Part shown: positions 21,399 to 31,725 of the stretch, piece by piece | Numbering within the stretch: position 1 is the stretch's first letter | How the letters are laid out: each line of letters starts with the position of its first letter | Origin: Pseudomonas oryzihabitans | GTDB taxonomy: Bacteria > Pseudomonadota > Gammaproteobacteria > Pseudomonadales > Pseudomonadaceae | Length of the DNA: 64,000 nucleotides | Reading direction: 5' to 3' | NCBI RefSeq assembly: GCF_014522265.1 | Contig: NZ_CP017024.1 | Span: 3,198,001 to 3,262,000, forward strand | Position numbers and translations under genes: made by a program | The notes under the pieces: model-generated | The model's input: the letters and a program-made list of their open reading frames with translations, nothing else | Database searches by the model: none | What the model was told of the DNA's origin: nothing

Positions 21399-21990
21399 AG
21401 AACAGTGCGGCGCCGGCGCCCAGCACGGCGATGATCGCCGCGCCGATCCACAGCGACTCGTTGCCGGCGAAGCTGAAGTGGTTGGCGCCCTTGGCCGCCA
21501 GATAACCCGGGCCCATCATCAGCGGCGCCCAGACGATGGCCGAAAGCACGTTGGCCGACTGGAAGCGCAGCTGGTTCATCGCCATCATCCCGGCCACCAG
21601 GGGCACGGTATTGCGGATCATGGTCAGGAAGCGCCCGCCGAATACCGCGAAGAAGCCATAGCGGCGAAAGAACAGCCGGGTCCTGGCCACCTGCTTGCGA
21701 TAGCGGCGAAAGGGCGGGCGGTGGACGATACTGGGCCCGAGCCAGCGACCGATGATGTAGGAGCAGATGTCGCCGAGGATGGCGCCGACGATGGCGGCCA
21801 GCACTAGCGGCACCGGCGAGAGCACTCCGGAGCCGGCCAGGCCGCCGACCACCAGCAGCAGCGCCGTGGCCGGAATGAAGACGCCCAGCAGCACCAGGGA
21901 TTCGCCAAAGGCGAGCAGGCCGACGAGCAGCGGCGCCCAGGCCTGGTGGGTTTCGATAAAGCCAAGCAGCGATTGCGTCAGGGATTCCAT
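21373..21990 (-). CDS. DedA family inner-membrane protein
   Basis: 205-residue membrane protein of the DedA/SNARE-associated (VTT) family, probably a lipid flippase or proton-coupled transporter. Several hydrophobic segments are present, with the family signature GRFLTMIRNTVPLVAG (about 135-150) and an acidic GESLVLLGVFIPA near the N-terminus. Start ATG 21990 (MESLTQSLL) fits the family; a longer frame to 22053 adds basic residues only. It is convergent with the Mo-hydroxylase operon and overlaps its 3' end. Confidence 0.9.
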   Translation of the reverse strand: MESLTQSLLGFIETHQAWAPLLVGLLAFGESLVLLGVFIPATALLLVVGGLAGSGVLSPVPLVLAAIVGAILGDICSYIIGRWLGPSIVHRPPFRRYRKQVARTRLFFRRYGFFAVFGGRFLTMIRNTVPLVAGMMAMNQLRFQSANVLSAIVWAPLMMGPGYLAAKGANHFSFAGNESLWIGAAIIAVLGAGAALFFKQRLKRV

Positions 21991-22119
21991 GGAGGCCACT
22001 CTTGCCGAAAGTCCTAAGACTACGCGGCGCCCGTGGCCTGCCAGCCGTTTCAACAGCTTGAATCAATTTCCATTGCTGGAAGTGCGCGGGAGCGCGCATC
22101 GGCACCCCGGGTAGACGCC

Positions 22120-22953
22120 TCAGCTTTTCGCCAGGGCGTCCTGCGCGGCCTGCCAGCGCAGTGCATGACGCTCGCCGACGACGAAACGATCGCCCTGGAA
22201 GTCCCAGCGTTCCACGTCCACGGTCTTCTCCGCCCCTTCGCCGACCAGCAGGCGATTGAAGGAGTTGGGCGAGGTGCCGCGCACGCGAGAGGAGAGGGCG
22301 GTGCCGGCCTGGACGATCCAGACCTCGCGGGGCAGGGTGGGGTACTGGCGACTCAGCGGCAGCACATAGGGCAGGTGGATATGCCCACCCATCACCAGAT
22401 CCAGTCCGGCGTCGGCCCAGGTGGCCAGGGCGTGATCGGCGTTGTGCTGCAGATTGCTCAGGTCACTGAGTTCGAGGGCGCCGAAGGGTTGGTGGGCGAT
22501 GACGATGCGCAGCTTGCCCGGACCGGCGCGGCGCAGGCGCTCAGCCACCCGCTCGATCTGCTCGGTGCTTACCGCGCCATCCTTGTGGCGTTGCGGAGCG
22601 GTGGTGTTGAGCCCGACCAGCAACAGCTCGTCGTTTTCGAAACTGGGCTCCAGATCCTGGCCGAAATGGCGGCGATAGTTGCCATAGGGCGTCAGGAAAC
22701 GCGCGAAGACGTTGTACAGCGGCAGGTCGTGATTACCTGGGATCACCAGGGTCTGCGGAATGCCGTGGCTTTCCAGGCGTTCGACAAAGGTCTTGGCGGC
22801 GGCGAATTGTTCGCGCCGGGCGCGCTGGGTGATGTCCCCGGAGAGAATGAGAACATCGGCGCCGTGTTCGCGGACATGGGCTTCCAGAGCCGCGACCACG
22901 GCGGGTTGCTCGGTGCCGAAGTGAGTATCGGAGATTTGCAGGAGGGTCGTCAT
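22120..22953 (-). CDS. Calcineurin-like metallophosphoesterase
   Basis: 277-residue cytoplasmic phosphoesterase with the full dimetal signature: DTHFG at residues 9-13, GDIT, GNHD, a histidine in AHQPF, and GGHIHLPY. It resembles class III cyclic-nucleotide phosphodiesterases (CpdA/Icc), but the substrate, whether cAMP or another phosphodiester, cannot be decided from sequence. A GGAG-like site lies ahead of ATG 22953. The neighbours give no further clue. Confidence 0.88.
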   Translation of the reverse strand: MTTLLQISDTHFGTEQPAVVAALEAHVREHGADVLILSGDITQRARREQFAAAKTFVERLESHGIPQTLVIPGNHDLPLYNVFARFLTPYGNYRRHFGQDLEPSFENDELLLVGLNTTAPQRHKDGAVSTEQIERVAERLRRAGPGKLRIVIAHQPFGALELSDLSNLQHNADHALATWADAGLDLVMGGHIHLPYVLPLSRQYPTLPREVWIVQAGTALSSRVRGTSPNSFNRLLVGEGAEKTVDVERWDFQGDRFVVGERHALRWQAAQDALAKS

Positions 22954-23022
22954 GAGGACCTGGTTTCCAACGGATTTCCCTTTACGACCGCAACGGGCGC
23001 CAAGCGATCCGGCGAAGGCTAG

Positions 23023-23391
23023 TTAGACTTCGCCGTCGTGGTGCCAGGCGTCATGCAGCTCGGAGGCGTTGGCTTCGCCGACTTCGGTGCGGGCCTTGAG
23101 CCAGTCCAGCAGGGCGGTACGGTCTTCCGCGGTGGGCGAGGTGTAGCGCTTGTTGGCCATGATGGTGCCTTCGACCCAGGCGTTGTCGAAGCCGCCGATG
23201 TAGTCCAGCGTGCGCTCTTCGACGTAGTCGATGAAGTCGCCCAGGAAGGTGTCCAGATCGTCTTCGCTGAGTTCGTTCTTGAAGCTCACCTTGATTTCAA
23301 AGGCCAGTTCCTGGAATTCGCCCAGGTACTGCTTCTTGCGCAGGCGACGCTTCATGCGGCTCAAACGGGGATCTTGGTTGGTATCGGTCAT
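23023..23391 (-). CDS. yggL: YggL family protein (DUF469), putative 50S-associated protein
   Basis: 122-residue protein of the YggL family, which has been reported associated with the large ribosomal subunit. The basic N-terminal segment (RLSRMKRRLRKKQYLGEFQE) and the acidic body (ELSEDDLDTFLGDFIDYVEE) are typical. ATG 23391 (MTDTNQDPRLS) was chosen; an in-frame codon at 23454 would add 21 residues without family support. It is separated from the metallophosphoesterase by 69 bases. Confidence 0.85.
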   Translation of the reverse strand: MTDTNQDPRLSRMKRRLRKKQYLGEFQELAFEIKVSFKNELSEDDLDTFLGDFIDYVEERTLDYIGGFDNAWVEGTIMANKRYTSPTAEDRTALLDWLKARTEVGEANASELHDAWHHDGEV

Positions 23392-23529
23392 GGCGAAGGC
23401 CTGGATATCGATTAAAGGGCGGGCATTATCCCTGGCGTCGACGGGTAATGCCAATGCCGACCGCTCCAGCGGTGGGTCGGCCGGACCTTTTTGTCTGCGA
23501 CCGGAGGGCGCAGTAGCGGAAGGACCTGC

Positions 23530-23859
23530 TCAGGCCGCCATGGTCGCGCAGGCATCGGCGCAGGCTTCGCAGGCCCGGGCGCAGGCCTGGCAGTGATCGG
23601 CCTTGTGCTTGCCGCATTCGGCGGCGCAGGCGCGGCAGGTGGCCAGGCACAGGGCACAGACTTCGGCGATGCGGTCGCTATTGCGCTGCATGAAGGTGGC
23701 GGCCAGGCGGCAGGCATCGGCGCAGTCCCGGTCCAGGCGGACGCAGTCGCGCATCATGTCCAGATTGGCTTCGCCCAGGCAGGCGCTGGCACAGGTTTCA
23801 CAGGCGGCGGCGCAGTCGAGACAGGCCTTGATACAGGCGGCGAGAGTGGCATCGTTCAT
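23530..23859 (-). CDS. Cys-rich four-helix-bundle copper-storage-like protein (DUF326/Csp)
   Basis: 109-residue protein with 19 cysteines, mostly in repeated CxxxC and CxxC spacings along amphipathic Ala-rich helices (CIKACLDCAAACETC, then CRACAAEC, then CARACEACADAC). This is the pattern of Csp-type proteins, which bind many Cu(I) ions inside a four-helix bundle. No signal peptide is visible, so it would be a cytosolic Csp3-like form. It is transcribed divergently from the cobalamin riboswitch and cob operon. Metal identity is inferred from the family. Confidence 0.88.
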   Translation of the reverse strand: MNDATLAACIKACLDCAAACETCASACLGEANLDMMRDCVRLDRDCADACRLAATFMQRNSDRIAEVCALCLATCRACAAECGKHKADHCQACARACEACADACATMAA

Positions 23860-23964
23860 CCGGTAGCTCCTGGTGTGGGGTGCCTAGGGTGGACCCGGTC
23901 GGCTGGCGCCGAGTTCGGCCGGTGCGATCGATTGACGCTCTCCCGGGTAGTCCGTACCCTGCGC

Positions 23965-24140
23965 CCTTGCACGTGGTGCCCCGCCTCGCCGGGGTGAAAC
24001 AGGGAAGCCGGTCGAGCCGGCGCTGCCCCCGCAACGGTAGTTGAGCAGTAGCTGCGCGACACCCACTGGCCCTGGCCGGGAAGGGGCGCAGCGGATGCCC
24101 CCAGGGCATCGGCTCACCAGCCCGGAGACCGGCCACGCTT
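23965..24140 (+). ncRNA. Cobalamin (AdoCbl) riboswitch
   Basis: Leader of the cob operon with the conserved cobalamin aptamer elements in order: GGTGCC at about 23977, GGTGAAACAGGGAAGCCGG at 23993-24011, the B12 box GCTGCCCCCGCAACGGTA at 24022-24039, and the closing segment AGCCCGGAGACCGGCC at 24119-24134. It ends about 110 bases before the cobO ATG. That gap could hold the expression platform, but I did not resolve its switching structure. High cobalamin should reduce expression of the genes downstream. Confidence 0.93.
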
Positions 24141-24247
24141 GCGTTCATCTCGGCGATGCGGAGGGCGTCGCGCGGCGTCGCCACCTGCCTTGCGCGGGCG
24201 GCGTCTCTGCCCGTTTCTCCGCCGCGCCCGCACCCGGAGAACCACCC

Positions 24248-24874
24248 ATGACCGATAGCCCCGATTCGACCAGCCCCGAGCGCGATGAGCGCCACCGCGC
24301 GCGCATGGTGCGCAAGAAGGCGGTGATCGACGCCCGCATCGCCGAAGCTCAGGACGAGCGCGGCCTGCTGCTGGTCCACACCGGCATCGGCAAGGGCAAG
24401 AGCAGCTCGGCCTTCGGCATGGCGGCGCGTGCCCTCGGCCACGGCATGAAGGTGGGCGTGGTGCAATTCATCAAGGGCCGCCGCGACACCGGCGAGCAAC
24501 TCTTCTTCAGGCGCTTCCCGGACGAGGTGCGCTACCACGTCATGGGCGAGGGCTTCACCTGGGATACCCAGGACCGGGCCCGCGATCTGCAGTCGGCTGC
24601 CGCGGCCTGGGCGGTGGCGGTCGAGCTGCTGCGCGATCCGGCCATCGGCCTGGTGCTGCTGGACGAACTCAACATCGCCTTCAAGCACGGCTATCTGGAC
24701 GTCGACCAGGTGCTGGCCGATCTGGCCGGGCGCCCGGCGCACCAGCACGTGGTGGTGACCGGGCGCGGTGCGCCGCCGGCGCTGGTCGAGGCGGCCGATA
24801 CCGTGACCGACATGAGTCTGGTCAAGCATGCCTTCCAGGCCGGCGTCCGCGCCCAGCAGGGTATCGAATGGTAG
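24248..24874 (+). CDS. cobO: Cob(I)yrinic acid a,c-diamide adenosyltransferase
   Basis: Corrinoid adenosyltransferase of the CobA/CobO type, attaching 5'-deoxyadenosyl to cobalt with ATP. The 208-residue protein has a P-loop GIGKGKSSS, the FIKG motif, a Walker-B-like LLDELN, and the family C-terminal TRRG-like VVTGRGAPPALVEAAD. It is the first gene of the cob operon, just below the riboswitch. Its last seven bases overlap the cobB start. Confidence 0.96.
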   Translation: MTDSPDSTSPERDERHRARMVRKKAVIDARIAEAQDERGLLLVHTGIGKGKSSSAFGMAARALGHGMKVGVVQFIKGRRDTGEQLFFRRFPDEVRYHVMGEGFTWDTQDRARDLQSAAAAWAVAVELLRDPAIGLVLLDELNIAFKHGYLDVDQVLADLAGRPAHQHVVVTGRGAPPALVEAADTVTDMSLVKHAFQAGVRAQQGIEW

Positions 24875-26166
24875 GCGAGACGCGGCATTGCCCGGCGCTG
24901 CTGATCGCCGCCCCGGCCTCCGGTCAGGGCAAGACCAGCGTCACCGCCGCCCTGGCCCGGTTGCACGCCCGCCAGGGGCGGCGGGTACGGGTGTTCAAGT
25001 GCGGTCCGGACTTTCTTGATCCGATGATTCTCGCCCGCGCCAGCGGCGCACCCGTCTACCAGCTCGATCTGTGGATGATCGGCGAGGCCGAGAGCCGGCG
25101 CCTGCTGTGGGAAGCGGCGGGGGAGGCCGATCTCATCCTCATCGAAGGCGTCATGGGCCTGTTCGACGGCCAACCCTCGGCGGCCGACCTGGCCGAGCGC
25201 TTTGGCGTACCGGTGCTGGGAGTGATCGACGCCGCCGGCCTGGCGCAGACCTTTGGCGCCCTGGCCTATGGCCTGGCCCACTATCGGCCGGGCCTGCCCT
25301 TCGCCGGGGTGCTGGCCAATCGCAGTGGCAGTCCGCGGCAGACGCAACTGATCCGCGGCAGCCTGCCAGCGGGCATGACCTTCTTTGGCAGCCTGCCGCG
25401 CGATGCCGGCATCGAGTTGCCCAGTCGTCACCTGGGGCTGATCCAGGCCGACGAGGTCACCGACCTGGATCGTCGTCTCGACCTGGCGGCCGATGCCCTG
25501 GGCGCCAGTTCCACCCTTGAAGTGCCGCCGCCAGTGGCCTTTGCCGCACCGCCGCCGACCGTGGTCGAGCCGTTGCTGGCGGGGGTGCGGATCGGCGTGG
25601 CCCGGGATGCGGCGCTGGCCTTCATCTACCAGGCCAATCTCGATCTGCTGCGCGCCCTGGGCGCCGAGCTGCAGTTCTTTTCCGTGCTCACCGACACGGC
25701 GCTGCCAGCGGTGGACAGCCTCTATCTGCCCGGCGGCTATCCCGAGCTGCACCTGCAGACGCTGTCCAACAACCTGGGCATGCGCGCGGCCATTCGCGCC
25801 CACCATGCGGCCGGCAAACCGATCCTCGCCGAGTGCGGCGGCATGCTCTATCTGCTCGACGAACTGACCGACAAGGCCGGCGAATCCGCCAGCCTGCTCG
25901 GACTGCTGCCGGGCAGCGCGCGGATGCAGGCGCGCCTCACCGCCCTGGCCTTGCAGTCGGTGGAGTTCGAGCAGGGCACCCTGCGTGGCCACACCTATCA
26001 TCACTCGGCCCTCGAGTCATCCGAGGTGCCCTGGGCGCGCGGGCTGTGCCCCAACGGCAAGGCGGTCGCCGAGGCGGTCTACCGCGACGGTCGCCTCACC
26101 GCCAGCTATATTCACTTCTACATGCCGTCGGCACCCGCCGCGGCCGCCGCGATGCTCAAGCCGTGA
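24868..26166 (+). CDS. cobB: Cobyrinic acid a,c-diamide synthase
   Basis: ATP- and glutamine-dependent amidase acting on the a and c carboxylates of (hydrogeno)byrinate. In the 432-residue protein an N-terminal dethiobiotin-synthetase-like ATP domain ([20 protein letters not shown]) is joined to a C-terminal class I-type glutaminase domain. The glutaminase Cys is in [13 protein letters not shown] and the His in TYHHS. ATG 24868 overlaps cobO. The TGA is nested in the bluB start (GTGA). Confidence 0.96.
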   Translation: MVGETRHCPALLIAAPASGQGKTSVTAALARLHARQGRRVRVFKCGPDFLDPMILARASGAPVYQLDLWMIGEAESRRLLWEAAGEADLILIEGVMGLFDGQPSAADLAERFGVPVLGVIDAAGLAQTFGALAYGLAHYRPGLPFAGVLANRSGSPRQTQLIRGSLPAGMTFFGSLPRDAGIELPSRHLGLIQADEVTDLDRRLDLAADALGASSTLEVPPPVAFAAPPPTVVEPLLAGVRIGVARDAALAFIYQANLDLLRALGAELQFFSVLTDTALPAVDSLYLPGGYPELHLQTLSNNLGMRAAIRAHHAAGKPILAECGGMLYLLDELTDKAGESASLLGLLPGSARMQARLTALALQSVEFEQGTLRGHTYHHSALESSEVPWARGLCPNGKAVAEAVYRDGRLTASYIHFYMPSAPAAAAAMLKP

Positions 26167-26813
26167 CCACGACCCCCTATACCCCCGCCGAACAAGCCGC
26201 CGTCTACCGAGCCATCGCCGAGCGCCGCGACATGCGCCACTTCTGCGGTGGCGAGGTGCCTCCCGAGCAACTGGCCCGCCTGCTCGGTGCCGCCCACCAG
26301 GCGCCCAGCGTCGGGCTGATGCAGCCCTGGCGCTTCCTGCGCATCAGCGATCCGCCCTTGCGCCAGCGCCTGCACGAGCTGGTGGAAGAAGAGCGCTGCG
26401 CCACCGCCGACGCCCTTGGCGAGCGCAGCGACGACTTCATGAAACTCAAGGTGCAGGGCATCCTCGATTGCGCCGAGGTGCTGGTGGCCGCGCTCATGGA
26501 CGGCCGCGAAGCCCACGTCTTCGGCCGCCGTACCCTGCCGGAGATGGACCTGGCCTCGCTGTCCTGCGCCATCCAGAATCTCTGGCTGGCGGCGCGCTGC
26601 GAAGGCCTGGGCATGGGCTGGGTGTCGCTGTTCGAGCCGGAAGCCGTGCGCAGCCTGCTGGAGATGCCGGAAGGCGCGCAGCCGGCGGCCATCCTCTGCC
26701 TGGGACCGGTGGAAGCCTTCTATCCGCGCCCGATGCTGGAAGAGGAGGGCTGGCGCCAGGGGCGGCCGCTGGAGGAGCTGGTCTTCGAGAATCGCTGGGG
26801 CCAGAAACCATGA
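26163..26813 (+). CDS. bluB: 5,6-dimethylbenzimidazole synthase BluB
   Basis: Flavin-destroying, nitroreductase-fold enzyme that makes the lower ligand 5,6-dimethylbenzimidazole from FMNH2 and oxygen. The 216-residue protein has the FMN-binding ERRDMRHF near the start, [12 protein letters not shown] and the conserved [10 protein letters not shown]. It begins at GTG 26163, overlapping the cobB stop. Its presence shows that this organism can make its own DMB aerobically. Confidence 0.94.
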   Translation: MTTTPYTPAEQAAVYRAIAERRDMRHFCGGEVPPEQLARLLGAAHQAPSVGLMQPWRFLRISDPPLRQRLHELVEEERCATADALGERSDDFMKLKVQGILDCAEVLVAALMDGREAHVFGRRTLPEMDLASLSCAIQNLWLAARCEGLGMGWVSLFEPEAVRSLLEMPEGAQPAAILCLGPVEAFYPRPMLEEEGWRQGRPLEELVFENRWGQKP

Positions 26814-27718
26814 TGCTGGCCTTCGCGGTCGTCAGCGGCATGCTGCTCGACCTGCTGTTCGGCGAACCCCGCCGCGCCCACCCCCTGGTGCTGTTCGGGC
26901 GCCTGGCCGACAGCCTCGAAGCCCGCTTCAATCCCGGTGGCCGTGGCTGGCGCAGCCATGGCGTGGTGGCCTGGAGCCTGGCCGTGCTGCCCTGGGTGCT
27001 GCTCACCGCCTTGCTCTGCCAGCTCGACTGGCTGGCCTGGATCATCCAGCCCCTGGCGCTGTATCTGGCCGTGGGACTGCGCAGCCTCGGCGAGCACGCC
27101 GAGCCGGTGGCCCGCGCCCTGCAACGCAACAATCTGCCCGAGGCACGGCGGCGGGTCGGCTACCTGGTCAGCCGCGAGACCAGCGAGCTGGACGAGACCG
27201 CCGTGGCCCGCGCCGCCACCGAATCGGTGCTGGAGAATGGCAGCGATGCCGTCTTCGCCGCGCTGTTCTGGTTCGCCCTGCTGGGTGCCCCGGGCGTGGT
27301 GCTCTATCGCCTGGCAAATACCCTGGACGCCATGTGGGGCTATCGCACGCCGCGCCTGGAGCGTTTCGGCTGGGCCGCGGCGCGGCTGGACGATGTCCTC
27401 AATTACATCCCTGCGCGCCTGGTAGCCCTGACCTATGCTGGCCTTGGCCGCTTCTGGAGCGCCATCGAAAGCTGGCGCACCCAGGCACCGCTGTGGGACA
27501 GCCCCAACGCCGGTCCGGTGATGGCGGCCGGTGCCGGCGCCCTGGGCGTGAGCCTGGGCGGCCCGGCTCGCTACCACGGCGAATGGCACGAGCGTCCGGT
27601 GCTGGGCCGTGGACCGGCGCCGACCTTCCTGGCCATCACCCGCGCCCTGAAACTGGTGCGCCGTGGCGCCTGGTTGTGGACCGCGCTGATCGCCCTGGGA
27701 GGACTGCTGCTTGCTTGA
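26810..27718 (+). CDS. cbiB: Adenosylcobinamide-phosphate synthase CbiB (CobD in Pseudomonas naming)
   Basis: Inner-membrane enzyme that attaches (R)-1-amino-2-propanol phosphate to adenosylcobyric acid. The 302-residue protein has several hydrophobic segments, the N-terminal [18 protein letters not shown], the [10 protein letters not shown] segment, and [19 protein letters not shown]. Two adjacent ATGs (26810, 26813) are possible; the first forms an ATGA overlap with bluB. The 3' end overlaps cobD. Confidence 0.94.
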   Translation: MMLAFAVVSGMLLDLLFGEPRRAHPLVLFGRLADSLEARFNPGGRGWRSHGVVAWSLAVLPWVLLTALLCQLDWLAWIIQPLALYLAVGLRSLGEHAEPVARALQRNNLPEARRRVGYLVSRETSELDETAVARAATESVLENGSDAVFAALFWFALLGAPGVVLYRLANTLDAMWGYRTPRLERFGWAAARLDDVLNYIPARLVALTYAGLGRFWSAIESWRTQAPLWDSPNAGPVMAAGAGALGVSLGGPARYHGEWHERPVLGRGPAPTFLAITRALKLVRRGAWLWTALIALGGLLLA

Positions 27719-28700
27719 GCATGGCGGTCGACTGCGGCGTGCCGCCCGCAGCTACGACATTCCCCTGGGCGATTGGCTGGACCTGTCCACCGGCCTGGCC
27801 CCCTGGCCCTGGCCGCTGCCGGAGATTCCGGCCAGCGCCTGGGCCCGGCTGCCGGAGCCCGATGATGGCCTGGTGGAGGCTGCCGGTGCCTGTTACCGGG
27901 CCGGCGCGCTGCTGCCGGTGGCCGGTTCCCAGGCCGCCATCCAGGCACTGCCGACCCTGCGCGCACCCGCGCGGGTCGCGGTACTGGCGCCCTGTTACGC
28001 CGAACACGCCCTGGCCTGGCGTCGCGCCGGGCACGAGGTGCTGGAGTGGAGCGAAGCCCGGATCGCGGCCGACCTCGACCAGCTGGACGTGGTGGTGGTG
28101 GTCAATCCCAACAATCCCACGGGCGAACGCCTGTCGCCGGCCCGGCTGCTGGACTGGCACGCCCGCCTCGAACGCCGCGGTGGCTGGCTGGTGGCGGACG
28201 AGGCCTTCATGGATCCCACCCCGGCAGCGAGTCTTGCACCCTTCAGCGATCTGCCCGGGCTGATCGTGCTGCGCTCCTTTGGCAAGTTCTTCGGACTGGC
28301 CGGGATGCGCCTGGGCTTCGTGCTGGCGGCGCCGAGCCTGCTGGCGCAGCTGGACGAGCAACTGGGTCCCTGGACGGTGAACGGCCCCAGTCGTCATCTC
28401 GCCCGGCAACTGCTGGCCGATCAGCCGGGCCAGCAGCGTCAGCGCGAGGCGCTGCTCAAGGCCGGTGAGCGCCTGGCGGCGTTGCTGGCCCGGCACGCCC
28501 TCGCGCCCAGCGGTGGCTGCGCCCTCTTTCAATTGCTGCAGCGCGCGGACGTCGCGGAGCTGCACGAACACCTGGCCCGCCAGGCCATCCTTACCCGCCT
28601 GTTTCCCGCGCTTGGCGCCCTGAGATTCGGGCTGCCCGGCGACGAGTCCGGCTGGCAGCGCCTGGACCAGGGCCTCGCCAGCTACCGGAGTCCCCTATGA
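27711..28700 (+). CDS. cobD: Threonine-phosphate decarboxylase (CobD of Salmonella, CobC of Pseudomonas)
   Basis: PLP-dependent aminotransferase-fold enzyme producing (R)-1-amino-2-propanol phosphate, the linker used by CbiB. The 329-residue protein shows [14 protein letters not shown], the ADEAFMD segment, and the PLP lysine in [15 protein letters not shown]. No ATG is in frame at the right place; TTG 27711 overlaps the cbiB end by eight bases and is the most likely start. Adjacency to cbiB fits substrate channelling. Confidence 0.92.
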   Translation: MLEHGGRLRRAARSYDIPLGDWLDLSTGLAPWPWPLPEIPASAWARLPEPDDGLVEAAGACYRAGALLPVAGSQAAIQALPTLRAPARVAVLAPCYAEHALAWRRAGHEVLEWSEARIAADLDQLDVVVVVNPNNPTGERLSPARLLDWHARLERRGGWLVADEAFMDPTPAASLAPFSDLPGLIVLRSFGKFFGLAGMRLGFVLAAPSLLAQLDEQLGPWTVNGPSRHLARQLLADQPGQQRQREALLKAGERLAALLARHALAPSGGCALFQLLQRADVAELHEHLARQAILTRLFPALGALRFGLPGDESGWQRLDQGLASYRSPL

Positions 28701-30148
28701 GTACGCTGATGGTGCAGGGCACCACCTCCGACGCCGGCAAGAGCACCCTGGTGGCCGCCCTGTGCCGCTGGCTCTATCGCCAGGGCGTAGCGGTGGTGCC
28801 CTTCAAGCCGCAGAACATGGCGCTCAACAGCGCCGTGACCGCCGATGGCGGCGAGATCGGCCGGGCCCAGGCGGTCCAGGCCCAGGCCTGCGGCCTGGCG
28901 CCCCATACCGACATGAATCCGGTGCTGCTCAAGCCCAACACCGATGTCGGCGCCCAGGTGATCATTCACGGTCGCGCCGTCACCAGCATGGATGCCAAGG
29001 CCTATCACGCCTACAAGCCGATAGCCCGGGAGGCGGTGCTGGCCTCCCATGCCCGCCTCTCGGCGGGCTATCAGGTGGTGCTGGTGGAGGGCGCCGGTTC
29101 GCCGGCCGAGATCAACCTGCGCCAGGGCGATATCGCCAACATGGGCTTCGCCGAGGCGGTGGACTGCCCGGTGCTGCTGGTGGCCGACATCGACCGGGGC
29201 GGCGTCTTCGCCCATCTGGTCGGCACCCTCGACCTGCTCGAACCCAGCGAGCAGGCGCGCGTCGCCGGCTTCATCATCAACCGCTTCCGCGGTGACCTGG
29301 CGCTGCTGCAACCCGGGCTGGACTGGCTCGAAGCCCGTACCGGCAAGCCGGTGCTCGGCGTGCTGCCCTATCTGCACGACCTGCACCTGGAAGCCGAGGA
29401 TCGCCTGGCCACCGGCCAGGTCGCCAAGCAGGGACCGCGTCTGCGGGTGGCGGTGCCGGTGATGCCGCGATTGAGCAACCACACCGATTTCGATCCCCTG
29501 CGCCTGCATCCCCAGGTGGAGTTGCTGTTCGTCCGTCAGGGCGAGGCGCTGCCCGCCGCCGACCTGATCATCCTCGGCGGCTCCAAGAGCGTGCGCAGCG
29601 ACCTGGCCTTCCTGCGCGCCCAGGGCTGGGACGCGGCCATCACCCGCCACCTGAGATACGGCGGGCGGGTGATGGGGATCTGTGGGGGCTTCCAGATGCT
29701 CGGCGAGCGGATCGCCGATCCTCTCGGGCTGGAAGGCGCGCCGGGTGACAGCGCCGGTCTGGGCCTCCTGGCCATGAGCACCGAATTAGCGGCGGAAAAG
29801 CAGCTGCGCAACGTGCACGGCTGGCTGAGCGACGGCGACGCCGAGGTGGCCGGCTACGAGATCCATGCCGGTGTCAGCCAGGGCCCGGCCCTGGAGCGGC
29901 CGGTGCTGCGCTTGGCCGATGGCCGCGTGGATGGCAGCCTCAGCGACGACGGCCAGGTGCTGGGCACCTACCTGCACGGCCTGTTCGAGTCGCCCGCTGC
30001 CAGTGTCGCGCTGTTGCGCTGGGCGGGTCTGGCCGAGCCGCAGCAGCTGGACTACCACGCCCTGCGCGAGCGCGATCTGGAGCGCCTGGCCGATCTGGTC
30101 GAACACCATTTGGACACCGGGCGCCTGCGCGCCCTCTGCGAGCTCTAG
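28697..30148 (+). CDS. cobQ: Adenosylcobyric acid (cobyric acid) synthase
   Basis: Glutamine-dependent amidase that adds four amide groups at positions b, d, e and g. The 483-residue protein has an N-terminal ATP-binding domain ([20 protein letters not shown]) and a C-terminal glutaminase domain with Cys in [13 protein letters not shown] and His in YLHGLFE. The start overlaps the preceding gene by four bases. The TAG stop is immediately followed by the cobU ATG. Confidence 0.97.
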   Translation: MSTLMVQGTTSDAGKSTLVAALCRWLYRQGVAVVPFKPQNMALNSAVTADGGEIGRAQAVQAQACGLAPHTDMNPVLLKPNTDVGAQVIIHGRAVTSMDAKAYHAYKPIAREAVLASHARLSAGYQVVLVEGAGSPAEINLRQGDIANMGFAEAVDCPVLLVADIDRGGVFAHLVGTLDLLEPSEQARVAGFIINRFRGDLALLQPGLDWLEARTGKPVLGVLPYLHDLHLEAEDRLATGQVAKQGPRLRVAVPVMPRLSNHTDFDPLRLHPQVELLFVRQGEALPAADLIILGGSKSVRSDLAFLRAQGWDAAITRHLRYGGRVMGICGGFQMLGERIADPLGLEGAPGDSAGLGLLAMSTELAAEKQLRNVHGWLSDGDAEVAGYEIHAGVSQGPALERPVLRLADGRVDGSLSDDGQVLGTYLHGLFESPAASVALLRWAGLAEPQQLDYHALRERDLERLADLVEHHLDTGRLRALCEL

Positions 30149-30670
30149 ATGCGCGAATTCATCCTCGGTGGCGCTCGCTCCGGCAAGAGCGCCCTGGCCG
30201 AGCGCCTGGCCGCCGAGTCCGGCCTTGCCGTCACCTATATCGCCACCGCCGGCGGCAGCGACGCCGAACTGGCCCGGCGCATCGAACGCCATGCCGCCCG
30301 CCGACCGGCGCACTGGGCGCTGGTGGAAGAACCCCTGGCGCTGGCCGAACGTCTGGAGGCTTTGGCGGCGCCGGATGCCTGCCTGCTGGTGGACTGCCTG
30401 ACCCTCTGGCTGACCAATCTGCTCTTGCTCGACGATCCCCGGCGCCTCGACAGTGCCTGCGCGGAGCTGCTCGAGGTCGTGCCGCAGTTGCCCGGCCACC
30501 TTATCTTCGTCAGCAACGAAACCGGTCTGGGCGTCGTCCCGCTGGGCGAGCTGACGCGCCGCTATGTCGATGCCGCCGGCGAATTGCACCAGGCCCTGGC
30601 CGCGCGCTGCGAGCGCGTGGTGCTGACCGTCGCCGGTCTCCCCCTGACCCTCAAAGGAACCCCGCTATGA
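30149..30670 (+). CDS. cobU: Bifunctional adenosylcobinamide kinase / adenosylcobinamide-phosphate guanylyltransferase
   Basis: Phosphorylates adenosylcobinamide and then adds GMP to form adenosylcobinamide-GDP. The 173-residue protein has a P-loop [15 protein letters not shown] at the N-terminus, the guanylylated-His region [10 protein letters not shown], and [11 protein letters not shown]. It is also called CobP in Pseudomonas literature. It starts on the base after the cobQ stop and overlaps cobT by four bases. Confidence 0.96.
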   Translation: MREFILGGARSGKSALAERLAAESGLAVTYIATAGGSDAELARRIERHAARRPAHWALVEEPLALAERLEALAAPDACLLVDCLTLWLTNLLLLDDPRRLDSACAELLEVVPQLPGHLIFVSNETGLGVVPLGELTRRYVDAAGELHQALAARCERVVLTVAGLPLTLKGTPL

Positions 30671-31725
30671 GCATGCCCTGGTGGCAAGGACCCTGCCGCC
30701 AACCCGATACCGCCGCCGCCGAAGCCGCGCGCCAGCGGCAGGCGGTATTGACCAAGCCGAGCGGTTCGCTCGGCGATCTGGAAGTGCTGGCCATCCAGCT
30801 GGCGGCCCTGCAGGGCACGCCGCGGCCACTGCTGCAGCGGACCGCCATCGCCGTCTTCGCCGGTGATCATGGGGTGGTGGAAGAGGGCGTCTCGGCCTAT
30901 CCGCAGTCCGTGACCGCCGAGATGGTGCGCAACTTCGTGCGTGGCGGGGCCGCCATCAGCGTGCTCGCCCGGCAACTGGACGCCGCCCTGGAAGTCATCA
31001 ACCTGGGTACCGTCACGCCGCTGGAAGCCCTGCCCGGGATCATCGACCTGCCCCTGGGCCGCGGTACCGCCAACTTCACCCTGACCCCGGCCATGACCCA
31101 TGACCAGTGCCAGGCCGCGCTGCAGGCCGGGCGCGACGCCGTCCTGCGCGCCTGCGCCGGGGGTGCCGATCTGTTCATCGGCGGCGAGATGGGCATCGGC
31201 AACACCACCGCCGCCAGCGCCATTGCCAGTGTGCTGCTGGATACCTCGCCGCTGGCCCTGGCCGGGCCCGGTACCGGCCTGGACGCCGATGGGGTGGCGC
31301 GCAAGGTGGCGGTCATCCAGCGCGCGCTGCTGCGCCATGGCGACGCCCTGGACGATCCCTACGAGCTGCTGCGCCGCCTGGGCGGCTTCGAGCTGGCGGC
31401 CCTGACCGGTGCCTATCTGGCCTGCGCCCAGCAGGGCCTGCCGACCCTGATCGACGGCTTCATCTGCTCGGTGGCAGCGCTCTGCGCCCAGCGCCTGCAA
31501 CCCGCTACCCGCGACTGGCTGCTGTTCGCCCACTGCGGCGCCGAGCCCGGCCATGCCGCGGTGCTGCTGGCGCTGGGCGGCGAGCCGCTGCTGGACCTCG
31601 GCCTGCGTCTGGGCGAAGGCAGCGGTGCGGCGCTGGCCGTGCCGCTGCTGCAACTGTCCTGCCGCCTGCACAGCGAGATGGCGACCTTTGCCGAAGCCAG
31701 TGTCTCCAGCCGCGCCCATGACTGA
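30667..31725 (+). CDS. cobT: Nicotinate-nucleotide--dimethylbenzimidazole phosphoribosyltransferase
   Basis: Activates the lower ligand by forming alpha-ribazole 5'-phosphate from DMB (made by BluB) and nicotinate mononucleotide. The 352-residue protein has the family motifs [36 protein letters not shown] and, near the C-terminus, HCGAEPGH with the catalytic Glu. Its length and order in the operon are as expected. It overlaps the next gene by eight bases. Confidence 0.97.
   Translation: MSMPWWQGPCRQPDTAAAEAARQRQAVLTKPSGSLGDLEVLAIQLAALQGTPRPLLQRTAIAVFAGDHGVVEEGVSAYPQSVTAEMVRNFVRGGAAISVLARQLDAALEVINLGTVTPLEALPGIIDLPLGRGTANFTLTPAMTHDQCQAALQAGRDAVLRACAGGADLFIGGEMGIGNTTAASAIASVLLDTSPLALAGPGTGLDADGVARKVAVIQRALLRHGDALDDPYELLRRLGGFELAALTGAYLACAQQGLPTLIDGFICSVAALCAQRLQPATRDWLLFAHCGAEPGHAAVLLALGGEPLLDLGLRLGEGSGAALAVPLLQLSCRLHSEMATFAEASVSSRAHD

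Noticed and set aside
23461..23500. Hairpin GCCGACC/GGTCGGC followed by TTTTT on the plus strand
   Set aside because: No plus-strand gene ends here, and on the minus strand, where the genes lie, there is no T-run. Treated as chance structure.
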